DNA of 64,000 nt from Caulobacter sp. FWC2 (GCF_002742625.1 NZ_PEBF01000001.1:3658001-3722000), one strand, 5' to 3'. Counted from the stretch's first letter, positions 25,485 to 34,475 are shown. Program-made: numbers and translations. Notes: generated from the letters alone by a model not told the origin.

Positions 25485-27644
25485 ATGCGCAATCTGTCCA
25501 TCAGCGTCCTGGCCCTCGCGGCGGTGCTCGCGGCTGCTCCGGCCCACGCGGATGATCTCTCCCGCCTGAAGAAAAGGGCCGCGAAGGTCCAGATCATCCG
25601 CGACGACTGGGGCATCGCCCACATTCACGGCAAGACCGACGCCGACGCGGTGTTCGGCATGGCCTACGCTCAGGCCGAGGACGACTTCAACCGCGTCGAG
25701 ACCAACTTCATCACCGCGCTTGGCCGCACCGCCGAAGCCGAGGGCGACAAAGCGATCTGGGCCGACCTGCGCCAGAAGCTATTCATCGATCCCGTCGTGC
25801 TGAAGGCCGACTACGCCAAGAGCCCCGCCTGGCTGAAGGCGCTGATGAACGCCTGGGCCGACGGCCTGAACTTCTACCTGGCGACCCATCCAGACGTGAA
25901 GCCGAAGGTCATCACCCACTTCGAGCCCTGGATGGCGCTCAGCTTCTCGGAAGGCAGCATCGGCGGCGACATCGAACGCGTGGCCCTGACCCAGCTGGAG
26001 GCCTTCTACGGCCAGCGCCAACTGGCCATGACCGCCGACGAGAAGGGCCTGCTGTTCAAAGAGCCGAAGGGCTCGAACGGCATCGCCATCGCCCCGTCCA
26101 ACACCTTGGGCGGCCACGCCCTGCTGCTGATCAACCCGCACACCAGCTTCTTCTTCCGCTCGGAGATGCAGGTGGCCAGCGATGAAGGCCTCAACGCCTA
26201 TGGCGCCACGACCTGGGGCCAGTTCTTCATCTATCAGGGCTTCAACGCCAAGGCCGGCTGGATGCACACCTCCAGCGGCGCCGACGTGGTCGACGAGTTC
26301 GCCGAAACCATCGTCGAGAAGGATGGAAAGCGCTTCTACAAGTACGGCTCTGAACTGCGCCCGCTGAAGAGCGAGATCATCGCCGTCCCCTACCGCGCCG
26401 CCGACGGGACGATGGCCGAGAAGAAGTTCACTGTCTTCAAGACCCACCACGGCCCGATCGTCCGCGAAGAAGCCGGCAAGTGGATCAGCATAGCCCTGAT
26501 GAACAAGCCGATGGCGGCGCTGGAGCAGTCGTTCCTGCGCACCAAGGCCACGGACTACGCCAGCTTCATGAAGGTGGCCGAGCTTAAGGCCAATTCGTCG
26601 AACAACACCCTGTTCGCCGACAGTAGGGGCCAGATCGCCTATCTGCACCCGCAGTTCATCCCGGTGCGCGACGACCGCTTCGACTACACCAAGCCGGTCG
26701 ACGGATCGGACCCTGCCACCGACTGGAAGGGCCTGACGCCGCTGGACAAGGCCCCGTACGTGCTGAACCCGAAGAACGGCTGGGTCTTCAACAGCAACAA
26801 CTGGCCCTATGGCGCGGCGGGCGAGTACAGCCCGAAGAAGGCCGATTTCCCGAAGTACATGGACCAGGCCGGCGAGAACCCGCGCGGGCTCCATGCGCCG
26901 CTGGTGCTGAAGGACCGCAAGGACTTCACGCTGGGCGGCCTGATCACCGCCGCCTATGACCCTTATCTGACCGCCTTCGCGCGGCTGGTCCCGACGCTGG
27001 TCGCGGCCTACGACGCAGCCCCCGATCCCAAGGTCGCCGAGCAGGTCGCCGCCCTGAAGGCCTGGGACTGCAAGTGGTCGGCGCGCTCGACGGAGACATC
27101 GCTGGCCGTGTTCTGGGGCGAGGCGATGTGGGCCAAGGCCGCGCCGGCCGCCAAGGCGTCGGGCATGAACGTCTATGACTACATGGCCGACAAGCTCTCG
27201 CCCGCCGACAAGCTGGCGGCCCTGGCCGAAGCCTCCGACCGCCTGACCGCCGACTTCGGATCGTGGAAGACGCCTTGGGGCGAGATCAACCGTTTCCAGC
27301 GCAACGACGGCGCGATCGTCCAGGCCTTCGATGACAGCAAGCCCAGCATCCCGGTAGCCTTCACCTCGGCCCAGTGGGGCTCGCTGGCCTCATTCGGGGC
27401 CAAGCGCTGGCCGGGGACGAAGAAATACTACGGCACGCTGGGCAACAGCTTCGTGGCGGTCGTCGAGTTCGGCGACAAGGTCCGGGCCCGCGCCGTCTCG
27501 GCCGGCGGCGAAAGCGGCGACCCCGCCTCCCCGCACTTCAACGACCAGGCCCTGCGCTACAGCCTGGGCAACCTGCGGGATGTGTATTTCTATCCGGAGG
27601 ACGTGAAGGCCCACGCGGTGAAGACGTACAGGCCTGGGGAGTAG
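25485..27644 (+). CDS. Penicillin-acylase family N-terminal nucleophile hydrolase
   Basis: A 719-residue exported precursor. The start at 25485 yields a signal peptide (RNLSISVLALAAVLAAAPAHA). The alpha part carries IIRDDWGIAHIHGKTDADAVFGMAYAQAEDDF. Self-cleavage should expose Ser197 in KGSNGIAIAPSNT, the catalytic N-terminal serine of the beta chain; the following GHALLLINPHTSF and later NSSNNTLFADSRGQIAYLHPQF are family landmarks. These periplasmic enzymes hydrolyse amides such as acyl-homoserine lactones, aculeacin-type lipopeptides or beta-lactam side chains; the substrate cannot be told here. Confidence 0.92.
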   Translation: MRNLSISVLALAAVLAAAPAHADDLSRLKKRAAKVQIIRDDWGIAHIHGKTDADAVFGMAYAQAEDDFNRVETNFITALGRTAEAEGDKAIWADLRQKLFIDPVVLKADYAKSPAWLKALMNAWADGLNFYLATHPDVKPKVITHFEPWMALSFSEGSIGGDIERVALTQLEAFYGQRQLAMTADEKGLLFKEPKGSNGIAIAPSNTLGGHALLLINPHTSFFFRSEMQVASDEGLNAYGATTWGQFFIYQGFNAKAGWMHTSSGADVVDEFAETIVEKDGKRFYKYGSELRPLKSEIIAVPYRAADGTMAEKKFTVFKTHHGPIVREEAGKWISIALMNKPMAALEQSFLRTKATDYASFMKVAELKANSSNNTLFADSRGQIAYLHPQFIPVRDDRFDYTKPVDGSDPATDWKGLTPLDKAPYVLNPKNGWVFNSNNWPYGAAGEYSPKKADFPKYMDQAGENPRGLHAPLVLKDRKDFTLGGLITAAYDPYLTAFARLVPTLVAAYDAAPDPKVAEQVAALKAWDCKWSARSTETSLAVFWGEAMWAKAAPAAKASGMNVYDYMADKLSPADKLAALAEASDRLTADFGSWKTPWGEINRFQRNDGAIVQAFDDSKPSIPVAFTSAQWGSLASFGAKRWPGTKKYYGTLGNSFVAVVEFGDKVRARAVSAGGESGDPASPHFNDQALRYSLGNLRDVYFYPEDVKAHAVKTYRPGE

Positions 27645-28379
27645 CTAGATATCCCCGCCCACGTTCGGCGCCGCGCCGGGCGCGCGGGCGACGTGGATGC
27701 CGCACTCGGTCTTTTCCTGGCCGGCCCAGCGTCCCGAGCGGCCGTCTTCCGACGGCTGGGTGCAGGGCCAGCAGCCGATCGAGGCGTAGCCCTGGGCGAC
27801 CAGAGGGTGGGACGGCAGGTCGTGCTCGGCGACATAGGCCTCGAGCTCAGCCTTGCCCCAGTTGGCCAGGGGATTGAACTTCAGCTTGCCGTCGGCCGCC
27901 TCGACCACCGGCAGGCTCAGGCGGTCGCCGCCGTGGAAGCGCTTGCGGCCGGTGATCCAGCCGTCGAAGCCGCTTAAGGCGCGGTCCAGCGGCAGCACCT
28001 TGCGGATGTGGCAGCAGCCGTCGATGTCGGTGCGCCACAGGTCCGACTTCGGGTCCTGGGTGGCGATGTCCGCGAAGGCCGGGCGCAGGTCGCGCACGTC
28101 GGTCAGGGCGAAGCGTGAGGCCAGGTTCTTGCGGTAGTCCAGGGTCTGGCCGAACAGCATGCCGGTGTCGAGAAACAGCACCGGGATGGTCGGCGACACC
28201 TGCGAGACCAGGTGCAGCAGCACGGACGACTCGGCGCCGAACGACGAGACCAGGGCCAGACGTTTTCCGAGGTGCTGGTAGGCGGCGCGCAGGATCGTCA
28301 GCGGATGGGCGTCACGCAGCTTGGCGTCCAGCCGGGCGGCGAGGCCCGCGGCGCTCCCCCCGATCTGGTCGTAAGCCAT
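27645..28379 (-). CDS. cysH: Phosphoadenylyl/adenylyl-sulfate reductase
   Basis: Reduces APS or PAPS to sulfite with thioredoxin as donor. It is 244 residues with the ATP-pyrophosphatase-like fold (LVSSFGAESSVLLHLV, then LFLDTGMLFGQTLDYR). Cys122-Cys123 and Cys203/Cys206 (DGCCHIRK, IGCWPC) would hold a [4Fe-4S] cluster, the mark of APS-using reductases, and Cys226 in TECGIH is the catalytic cysteine. The cluster cysteines argue for APS over PAPS. Last gene of the sulfite-reduction operon; its ATG overlaps the DUF934 stop by one base. Confidence 0.95.
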   Translation of the reverse strand: MAYDQIGGSAAGLAARLDAKLRDAHPLTILRAAYQHLGKRLALVSSFGAESSVLLHLVSQVSPTIPVLFLDTGMLFGQTLDYRKNLASRFALTDVRDLRPAFADIATQDPKSDLWRTDIDGCCHIRKVLPLDRALSGFDGWITGRKRFHGGDRLSLPVVEAADGKLKFNPLANWGKAELEAYVAEHDLPSHPLVAQGYASIGCWPCTQPSEDGRSGRWAGQEKTECGIHVARAPGAAPNVGGDI

Positions 28380-28885
28380 CAGGAGGTCCTTTCCTCGAAC
28401 GCGACCGGTTTGTCGTCGACGGCGCGCTGATAGACGTGACGGAAGCGGTTGGCCGCCTTGGTCCAGGCGTCCGGCGTCGCGCCATCGGAAGGTTCGAAGG
28501 CGTCGAAGCCGCAGCGGACCATGAAGCCGGCCTGCTCCTGCAGCACGTCGCCCACGGCGCGGATCTGGCCCTCGTACTTGAAGCGCTCGCGCAGCAAGCG
28601 GGCCGAGGTGTAGGCGCGGCCGTCGCGGAACTTCGGGAAGGCCAGCGCGACCACCGCGATGCGCGGCAGGTCGTAGGCCAGCACCTCGATCTCCTCGTTC
28701 GACTCGACCCGCACGCCCACGCGGCGGCTGTTCGAGGACAGCAGGGCGTCGCCCTCGGCCTCGAAGCGGGCCAGGGACAGGATCACGTCGCCGGTTTCCG
28801 GGATGGCGTCCTCGTCGGTGACGTTGACGAAGGCGTCGTCGGCCCAGCGGGCCTGGCCGTCAGCCAGCTCAATCAGCCTGGGCAT
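28379..28885 (-). CDS. DUF934 domain-containing protein (sulfite reductase-associated)
   Basis: A 168-residue cytoplasmic protein matching DUF934 by its conserved core: LSLARFEAEGDALL, RVGVRVESNEEIEVLAYDLPRIAVVALAFPKFRDGRAYTSARLLRER, then GDVLQEQAGFMVRCGFDAFE. DUF934 genes sit beside cysI and cysH in most alphaproteobacteria, and an accessory role in assimilatory sulfite reduction is inferred from that. It overlaps cysI by 17 nt and cysH by one, so expression is coupled. Confidence 0.92.
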   Translation of the reverse strand: MPRLIELADGQARWADDAFVNVTDEDAIPETGDVILSLARFEAEGDALLSSNSRRVGVRVESNEEIEVLAYDLPRIAVVALAFPKFRDGRAYTSARLLRERFKYEGQIRAVGDVLQEQAGFMVRCGFDAFEPSDGATPDAWTKAANRFRHVYQRAVDDKPVAFEERTS

Positions 28886-30527
28886 AGACCGCCTCCTTGA
28901 AGGGCTCGAGGCCGACGCGGCGATAGGTGTCGAGGAAGCGCTCGCCGTCGGCGCGGGTGTTCAGATAGGCCCCGACCAACTGGTCGACGGCGGTGGCGAC
29001 CCGGTCGGCCGGCAGCGCCGGGCCGAGGATCTTGCCGATCGAGGCGTCTTCCGCGCCCGAACCGCCCAGCGACAGCTGGTAGAATTCCTCGCCCTTCTTA
29101 TCGACGCCCAGGATGCCGATGTGGGCCACATGGTGGTGGCCGCAGGCGTTGATGCAGCCGCTGATCTTGATCTTCAGCTCGCCGACGTTCTCGGCGCGAT
29201 CGGGATCGGCGAACTGACGGGCGATGTCCTGGGCGATGGGGATCGCGCGGGCGTTGGCCAAGGCGCAGTAGTCCAGGCCCGGGCAAGCGATGATGTCGCT
29301 GATCAGGTCGATGTTGGCGGTGGCCAGACCAGCGGCCTGCAGCGTGGCGAATACGGTCGGCAGGTCGTCCAGCTTGATGTGCGGCAGGACGAGGTTCTGC
29401 ACGTGGGTCACGCGCAGGTCATTGAAACCGTAGCGCTCGGCCAGATCCGCGACGACCTCCAGCTGATGGGCCGAGGCGTCGCCCGGCGTCTGGTCGGCGG
29501 CCTTCAGCGAGACCTCGACGATCGCATATCCCGGCTGCTTGTGCGCCTTGACGTTATTGCGCACGAAGCGGGCGAAGGCGCTGTCATTGGCCTTGGCGAC
29601 CTCGAAGGCCTCCGAGCGGGCCGGCAGCGCCTCGAAAGGGGTCGAGGCGAAGGCGGCGCGGATACGCGCGTACTCGGCGGCCGGCAGGTCGGCGCGCGCG
29701 GCGTCGATCTTGGCCCACTCTTCTTCCACCTGGCGACCGAACTCTTCGGCGCCCAGAGCGGCGACCAGGATCTTGATGCGGGCCTTGTAGATATTGTCGC
29801 GGCGGCCGTGGCGGTTGTAGACGCGCAGCACGGCTTCCAGATAGCTCAGCAGACGGTCGGTCGGCAGGAACTGCTTGATGGTCGGGCCGACATAGGGCGT
29901 GCGCCCCTGGCCGCCGCCGACGATCACCTCGAAGCCCAGCTGGCCGTCGCGGCCCTGGCGCATCAGCAGCCCGATGTCATGCACCTTGGCCGCCGTGCGG
30001 TCCTTGGCCGAGGCAGTGATGGCGATCTTGAACTTGCGCGGCAGGTACGAGAATTCCGGGTGCAGGGTCGACCACTGGCGGATCACCTCGGCCCAGACGC
30101 GCGGATCGTCGACCTCCTCCGCCGTCGCGCCGGCATAGGGGTCGGAGGTCGTGTTGCGGATGCAGTTGCCGCTGGTCTGGATGGCGTGCAGGTCGACCTC
30201 GGCCAGCTTGTCGAGGATCTCCGGCGCGTCCTTCAGCTTGATCCAGTTGAACTGGATATTCTGGCGCGTGGTGAAGTGGCCGTAACCCTTGTCGTAGTCG
30301 CGAGCGATCTCGGCCAGACGTCGCGCCTGGGCCGCGTTCAGCGAACCGTAGGGGATGGCGACCCGCAGCATGTAGGCGTGGAGCTGCAGATAGAGGCCGT
30401 TCATCAGCCGCAGCGGCTTGAACTGGTCCTCGGTCAGCTCGCCGGCCAGGCGGCGGGCGACCTGGCCCCGGAACTCGGCCGAGCGGTCGGCCAGGAATTC
30501 CTTGTCGATGAGGTCGTACTGATACAT
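28869..30527 (-). CDS. cysI: Siroheme-[4Fe-4S] nitrite/sulfite reductase (assimilatory sulfite reductase)
   Basis: A 552-residue hemoprotein reducing sulfite to sulfide with six electrons. Two NirA/SiR repeats are visible; FTTRQNIQFNWIKL and TSGNCIRNTTSDPYAG mark the first. The cluster/siroheme cysteines are Cys415 and Cys421 (CPGLDYC) and Cys458 and Cys462 (GCINACGHHH). No flavoprotein subunit (cysJ) is adjacent, so ferredoxin or a distant flavoprotein supplies electrons. Genomic company (cobA, cysH) favours sulfite over nitrite. Four bases separate it from DUF2849. Confidence 0.94.
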   Translation of the reverse strand: MYQYDLIDKEFLADRSAEFRGQVARRLAGELTEDQFKPLRLMNGLYLQLHAYMLRVAIPYGSLNAAQARRLAEIARDYDKGYGHFTTRQNIQFNWIKLKDAPEILDKLAEVDLHAIQTSGNCIRNTTSDPYAGATAEEVDDPRVWAEVIRQWSTLHPEFSYLPRKFKIAITASAKDRTAAKVHDIGLLMRQGRDGQLGFEVIVGGGQGRTPYVGPTIKQFLPTDRLLSYLEAVLRVYNRHGRRDNIYKARIKILVAALGAEEFGRQVEEEWAKIDAARADLPAAEYARIRAAFASTPFEALPARSEAFEVAKANDSAFARFVRNNVKAHKQPGYAIVEVSLKAADQTPGDASAHQLEVVADLAERYGFNDLRVTHVQNLVLPHIKLDDLPTVFATLQAAGLATANIDLISDIIACPGLDYCALANARAIPIAQDIARQFADPDRAENVGELKIKISGCINACGHHHVAHIGILGVDKKGEEFYQLSLGGSGAEDASIGKILGPALPADRVATAVDQLVGAYLNTRADGERFLDTYRRVGLEPFKEAVYAQAD

Positions 30528-30530
30528 GCC

Positions 30531-30896
30531 CTACTTCCTGCGGATCAGGTCGACGCGGCCGGTCGAGCGCGCCGCGCCCGAGGCGTGGCGCAGGGCCTCA
30601 ATGACGTCGCCGCCCTCGGCCTGCTTGCCGTGCGTGGGTTCGTTGGTGGGGCCCAGGGCCCGGATACGTTCGCGGTAACTGACGGGCGCCCAGTGGCCCT
30701 CCGACGGCGTCAGGTCGATCGGATAGACGTCCACGACCACGGTCGGCTGGCCTTTGCCCGTGGCGATGGCGGCCTCCAGGTCGGCCTCGGCGGTCTCGTC
30801 GAACAGCTGGGCGTCCCCGAAGCGCTCGACCCATTGGCCGGCCTTCCAGAACACGACATCCCCGTCCAGCAGGCGGTTGGCGGTGATAGCTTTCAT
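30531..30896 (-). CDS. DUF2849 domain-containing protein
   Basis: A 121-residue protein with the family's opening KAITANRLLDGDVVFWKAGQWVERF and VYPIDLT, followed by HWAPVSYRERIRALGPTNEP. DUF2849 proteins are encoded between cobA/cysG and cysI across alphaproteobacteria; the function is not known. The start overlaps the cobA stop by one base and cysI follows four bases later. Its position between the siroheme methyltransferase and the siroheme enzyme suggests a link to cofactor delivery or enzyme maturation, which is inference. Confidence 0.9.
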   Translation of the reverse strand: MKAITANRLLDGDVVFWKAGQWVERFGDAQLFDETAEADLEAAIATGKGQPTVVVDVYPIDLTPSEGHWAPVSYRERIRALGPTNEPTHGKQAEGGDVIEALRHASGAARSTGRVDLIRRK

Positions 30897-31735
30897 CAGC
30901 GCGAGCTCCGCTCGAACGACAGGGTTTCAGAGACTTCGGGCGCGGCGGTGACCGTATCGGCCATGCCCATCGCTTCGCCGACCATCAGCAGCGCAGGGCC
31001 CTTCACGCCCTGCGCTGCTTGGGCCAGGCCCGCCAGAGTGGTCAGCACGCGGCGCTCGTCGGCGCGGCTGGCGTTTTCGACGATCAGGGCCGGGGTCGAA
31101 GCCGCGCGGCCTGCGGCGATCAGGCGCTCGGCGATCAGGCCAGCGGTCGAGACGCCCATATAGACGACGACGGTCTGGTTCGGCCGGGCCAGCGAGGCCC
31201 AGTCCAGATCCGGATCACCGTGAGCCGCGTGGCCGGTGACGAAGGTGACGGCCTGGGCCATGCCGCGATGGGTGAGCGGCGCGCCGGCGCCGGCGCTGGC
31301 GGCCAGGGCGGCGGTGACGCCGGGCACCACATGGCACTCTACGCCGGCCTCGCGGCAGGCCAGCAGTTCCTCGCCGCCACGGCCGAACAGGAACGGGTCG
31401 CCGCCCTTCAGGCGCACAACGTTCAGGCCGTCCAGAGCCAGACCCACGATCAGCTGGTTGATGTCGTCCTGCGGCAGGGTATGGCGCGACTTGCGCTTGG
31501 CCACATTTATCCGGCGGGCCCGACGCGGCGCCAGGTCCAGAATCTCGTCGGAGACCAGGCCGTCATGCACCACCACGTCGGCGGCGCGCAGGGCGTTGAA
31601 GGCGCGGAAGGTCAGGAGGTCCGGATCGCCTGGACCGGCGCCGACAAGCCACACCGCGCCGAGCGCCCGGTTGGCCCGCGTCCCGCCGACCACCACCAGG
31701 CCTGGCTTGCTGTTTCCGACCGGCGGGCGGGCCAT
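30896..31735 (-). CDS. cobA: Uroporphyrinogen-III C-methyltransferase
   Basis: Makes precorrin-2 from uroporphyrinogen III using two SAM, the first step to siroheme. The protein, 279 residues from ATG 31735 (a TTG 21 nt upstream is an alternative), has VWLVGAGPGDPDLLT (the SAM-methyltransferase GxGPGDP motif), VVHDGLVS, NVVRLKGGDPFLFGRGGEE and VPGVTAALA. There is no N-terminal Met8-like dehydrogenase/ferrochelatase domain as in CysG, so precorrin-2 oxidation and iron insertion must be done elsewhere. First gene of the sulfite-reduction operon, divergent from a LysR gene. Confidence 0.94.
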   Translation of the reverse strand: MARPPVGNSKPGLVVVGGTRANRALGAVWLVGAGPGDPDLLTFRAFNALRAADVVVHDGLVSDEILDLAPRRARRINVAKRKSRHTLPQDDINQLIVGLALDGLNVVRLKGGDPFLFGRGGEELLACREAGVECHVVPGVTAALAASAGAGAPLTHRGMAQAVTFVTGHAAHGDPDLDWASLARPNQTVVVYMGVSTAGLIAERLIAAGRAASTPALIVENASRADERRVLTTLAGLAQAAQGVKGPALLMVGEAMGMADTVTAAPEVSETLSFERSSR

Positions 31736-31786
31736 GCGGTTTAGAACCTCTATCAACGCGCTTGGAATAAAACGTTAGAAAGCAAG

Positions 31787-31814
31787 GCGGGGTCGCCCCT
31801 AGAGACGACCCCGC
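31787..31814. promoter_or_regulatory. Inverted repeat between cobA and the LysR-type gene
   Basis: Perfect 9-bp arms GCGGGGTCG (31787-31795) and CGACCCCGC (31806-31814) with 10 nt between, 52 nt before cobA and 108 nt before the LysR-type start. It could be an operator or a leader hairpin of the cob/cys transcript; neither is shown. Confidence 0.35.
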
Positions 31815-31921
31815 TGATGCACGCTGACGAAAAGGGCCAATCCGGCAGCGAACGCTTGCAAACTCGTCGCGAAGGGCTCAATTCGCAAACAAGGACTTCT
31901 GCCGGGGCGTTCAGTAAAACT

Positions 31922-32878
31922 ATGGAAAGACCCAACGAGCGCCGACGCCTGCCGCCGCTGAATGCGTTGCGCGCCTTCGAGGCCGCCGCTCGCCACCTGA
32001 ATTTCAGCCGCGCCGCCGACGAGCTGTCGGTGACCCCCGGCGCCGTCAGCCAGCAGATCCAGAATCTGGAGGACTATGTCGGCGCGGCGCTGTTCAAGCG
32101 CACGCCCAAGGGCCTGTTGCTGACCGACGCGGCCCAGACCGCCCTGCCCGCCCTGCGCGAGGCCTTCGACCGCCTGGCCGAGGCCGCGTCCCTATTGACC
32201 GCCGCCGTCGACGGTCGCCGTCTGACCCTGACCGCGGCGCCCTCGTTCGCCGCCAAGTGGCTGGTCCCACGCCTGGGCAAGTTCGAGCAGGCCCATCCGC
32301 AGGTCGATGTGTGGCTGTCGGCCGGCATGGAGGTCGTGGACTTCGCCACCGGCGAGGTCGACATGGCCATCCGCTATGGCTCGGGCCGCTATCCGGGGCT
32401 GGAAGTCATCCGCCTGATGCACGAGACCGTGGTGCCCGTCGCCAGCCCCGAACTGCTGGAGACCAACGCCCTGGAGCGTCCTGAGGATCTGGCCCACCAC
32501 ATCCTGCTGCACGACGGCTCGCCCGACGCCGACGACAGCTGCCCCGACTGGGCGATGTGGCTGGCGGCGCGGGGGATCAAGGGCGTCGACGGCGCGCGCG
32601 GGCCGCGCTTCAACCAGTCCAGCATGGTCATCGAGGCGGCCGCCAACGGTCGCGGCGTGGCGCTGGCCAAGCGCACCCTGGCCCAGGCCGACCTCGACTC
32701 GGGGCGCCTGGTCATCCCGTTCGAGGCCTCCACGGCGGTCGACTTCGCCTATTACGTCGTCCACCCCAAGGCCAAGGGCCGCCTGCCGCAGGTGAAGGCC
32801 TTCGTGACCTGGCTCAAGACCGAGGCCGAGGCGCATGAGGCGGCGCTCCAGACCATGGACAACGGCTCAGGGATCTAG
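31922..32878 (+). CDS. LysR family transcriptional regulator (GcvA type)
   Basis: A 318-residue regulator. The N-terminal HTH is LNALRAFEAAARHLNFSRAADELSVTPGAVSQQIQNLED (about 13-51), with the GcvA/AmpR-type wording; the effector domain starts near residue 95 and includes FATGEVDMAIRYGSGRYPGL. The ATG at 31922 begins just before the HTH. It is divergent from the cobA-cysH operon and shares about 185 bp of promoter region with it, so it may regulate sulfite reduction, but GcvA-type regulators act on many pathways. Confidence 0.9.
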   Translation: MERPNERRRLPPLNALRAFEAAARHLNFSRAADELSVTPGAVSQQIQNLEDYVGAALFKRTPKGLLLTDAAQTALPALREAFDRLAEAASLLTAAVDGRRLTLTAAPSFAAKWLVPRLGKFEQAHPQVDVWLSAGMEVVDFATGEVDMAIRYGSGRYPGLEVIRLMHETVVPVASPELLETNALERPEDLAHHILLHDGSPDADDSCPDWAMWLAARGIKGVDGARGPRFNQSSMVIEAAANGRGVALAKRTLAQADLDSGRLVIPFEASTAVDFAYYVVHPKAKGRLPQVKAFVTWLKTEAEAHEAALQTMDNGSGI

Positions 32879-32942
32879 AGGCTCAGGCATTTGAGCCCTT
32901 ACGGCTCTGGTTTTGCGGCGCGGAAACCGCTTAAAGGAGCCC

Positions 32943-33272
32943 ATGAAAATCACGACTCTAACCGTCGACGAGCACCTCGCTCCCGCCGAGTGCCAGACCA
33001 TGGCCGACGTGCGCCAGGGCGTGGACGCCTTGGACCGGGCCCTGGTCCAACTGCTGACCGAGCGCCAGGGCTTCATGGGCGCCGCGGCCCGCATCAAGGC
33101 CGACCGTACCAAGGTCTTCGACCGCGCGCGGATCGAAGACGTGGTGGAAAAGGTCAAGGCCGCCGCCCGCGAAACCGGCCTGTCGGAAGCCATCGCCGAA
33201 CCGGTCTGGCGCACGCTGATCGACCGCTGCATCGCTTACGAATACGACAGCTGGGACAAGACCAAGGGCTGA
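32943..33272 (+). CDS. Chorismate mutase (AroQ class)
   Basis: A 109-residue all-helical protein that would convert chorismate to prephenate for Phe/Tyr synthesis. AAAGGAG precedes the ATG. The AroQ helix 1 pattern is VRQGVDALDRALVQLLTERQGFMGAAARIKADR (about residues 22-54), containing the conserved Arg, Asp and Lys positions, followed by IEDVVEKVKAAARETGL and IAEPVWRTLIDRCIAYE. The small size and SLS-like C-terminus also resemble isochorismate-pyruvate lyases (PchB), so that activity is not excluded. Confidence 0.9.
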   Translation: MKITTLTVDEHLAPAECQTMADVRQGVDALDRALVQLLTERQGFMGAAARIKADRTKVFDRARIEDVVEKVKAAARETGLSEAIAEPVWRTLIDRCIAYEYDSWDKTKG

Positions 33273-33276
33273 TGAA

Positions 33277-33300
33277 AAGCGCCCTCTCGCGAGGGCGCTT
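33277..33300. terminator. Bidirectional hairpin terminator
   Basis: Perfect 10-bp arms AAGCGCCCTC / GAGGGCGCTT with a TCGC loop, between the ends of the converging chorismate mutase and AIM24-type genes (stops at 33272 and 33307). Confidence 0.75.
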
Positions 33301-33306
33301 CCAAGC

Positions 33307-34134
33307 CTAGTTCCCGTCGATCAGATTACCGAACTGCCCGAGGATGCTGCCCTCCCCGCGATTGCCGCCCTGGCCTTGCGCGGCCTGCAGCATGCGGCCG
33401 GCCAGACGCGCGAACGGCAACGACTGGATCCAGACCTTCCCCGGGCCGCGCAGACGGGCGAAGAACAGGCCTTCGCCGCCGAACAGCACGCTCTTCACGC
33501 CGCCGGCCATCACCAGGTCGAAGTCGACGCCCGGCGTGTAGGCCGCCAGACAGCCAGTATCGACGTGCAGTTCCTCGCCGGGAGCAAGCTCGCGCTCGAC
33601 CAGCGTGCCGCCCATCTGGACGAACACCCAGCCGTCGCCTTCCAGGCGCTGCATGATGAAGCCCTCGCCGCCGAACAGGCCGGTCATCACCCGCTTCTGG
33701 AAGTGGATGCCGATCGACACCCCGCGCGCGGCGGCCAGGAAGCTGTCCTTCTGACAGATCAGGGTCCCGCCCAGCTGACCCAGGTTCAGCGGCAGGATGG
33801 TGCCCGGCGTCGGCGAGGCGAAGGCGACGCGAGCCTTGCCCGAGCCCCGGTGGGTGAAGACGGTGGTGAACAGGCTTTCACCGGTGACCAGGCGCTTACC
33901 CGCGCCCAGCAGCTTGCCCATGAAGCCGCCGCCCTGATCGGCTGAGCCGTCGCCAAACACGGTGGTCATCTGAACGCTGGCGTCCTTCCAGACGAAGGCG
34001 CCGGCCTCGGCCACGGCGCTCTCGCCCGGATCCAGTTCGATCTCGACGAACTGCAGGTCCTCGCCCTTGATCTCGAAGTCGATATCGTCGGCGACGCTGG
34101 CGCTGCGGGTGTGGCTCCAGGGGCTCGGGGGCAT
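33307..34134 (-). CDS. AIM24 / TIGR00266 family protein
   Basis: A 275-residue soluble protein of the AIM24-like beta-prism family. The N-terminal start FEIKGEDLQFVEIELDPGESAVAEAGAFVWKD and MTTVFGDG are typical; the Gly-rich core VMTGLFGGEGFIMQRLEGDGWVFVQMGGTL and SVLFGGEGLFFARLRGPGKVWIQSLPFARLA match TIGR00266 closely. Bacterial members have no agreed function; AIM24 in yeast is mitochondrial and linked to cristae organisation. It lacks a signal peptide. It stands alone and ends at a shared terminator. Confidence 0.9.
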   Translation of the reverse strand: MPPSPWSHTRSASVADDIDFEIKGEDLQFVEIELDPGESAVAEAGAFVWKDASVQMTTVFGDGSADQGGGFMGKLLGAGKRLVTGESLFTTVFTHRGSGKARVAFASPTPGTILPLNLGQLGGTLICQKDSFLAAARGVSIGIHFQKRVMTGLFGGEGFIMQRLEGDGWVFVQMGGTLVERELAPGEELHVDTGCLAAYTPGVDFDLVMAGGVKSVLFGGEGLFFARLRGPGKVWIQSLPFARLAGRMLQAAQGQGGNRGEGSILGQFGNLIDGN

Positions 34135-34326
34135 GGAAAAGGCTCCTCATCTTGCGGAACATCGTTCTAGCCAGCCGCGGGCCGCCACGCCAATGAAGCA
34201 TCCTTCATGTGCATCCGGCCTCTGGCGGAGCGGCCATAGGGAGCGTTGCCACTTGGCCGCACCTGGATACCAACATCGACGTTCGGTCATGTCGGTGGAC
34301 CACGCTGGCCTTACCATTCATCAGAT

Positions 34327-34374
34327 AATTGGCGACCATCGCCTCCCAGAACGTCAGTAGGACGGTCGCCAATT
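34327..34374. repeat. 11-bp inverted repeat with 26-nt spacer
   Basis: AATTGGCGACC (34327-34337) and GGTCGCCAATT (34364-34374) are perfect reverse complements. The spacing is about 3.5 helical turns between centres, as for a regulator binding two half-sites; as RNA it would be a long-loop stem. Confidence 0.5.
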
Positions 34375-34475
34375 GCGGAATTTTCTCCAGATATTCAGCA
34401 CCTAGAGTCATCCTCGGGCAATCGCGCCCCGCTCGCGGTGGAGACGCCCCGGGCCTTCAGGGCTGGCCTGACCAA

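Noticed and set aside
28803..31163. A 786-codon plus-strand frame opposite cysI and its neighbours
   Set aside because: Same GC mirror effect; the minus-strand genes carry conserved cysteines and overlapping operon starts.
31736..31921. Possible SAM riboswitch before cobA
   Set aside because: The leader holds only one 9-bp hairpin; I cannot match the SAM-II or other SAM riboswitch cores.
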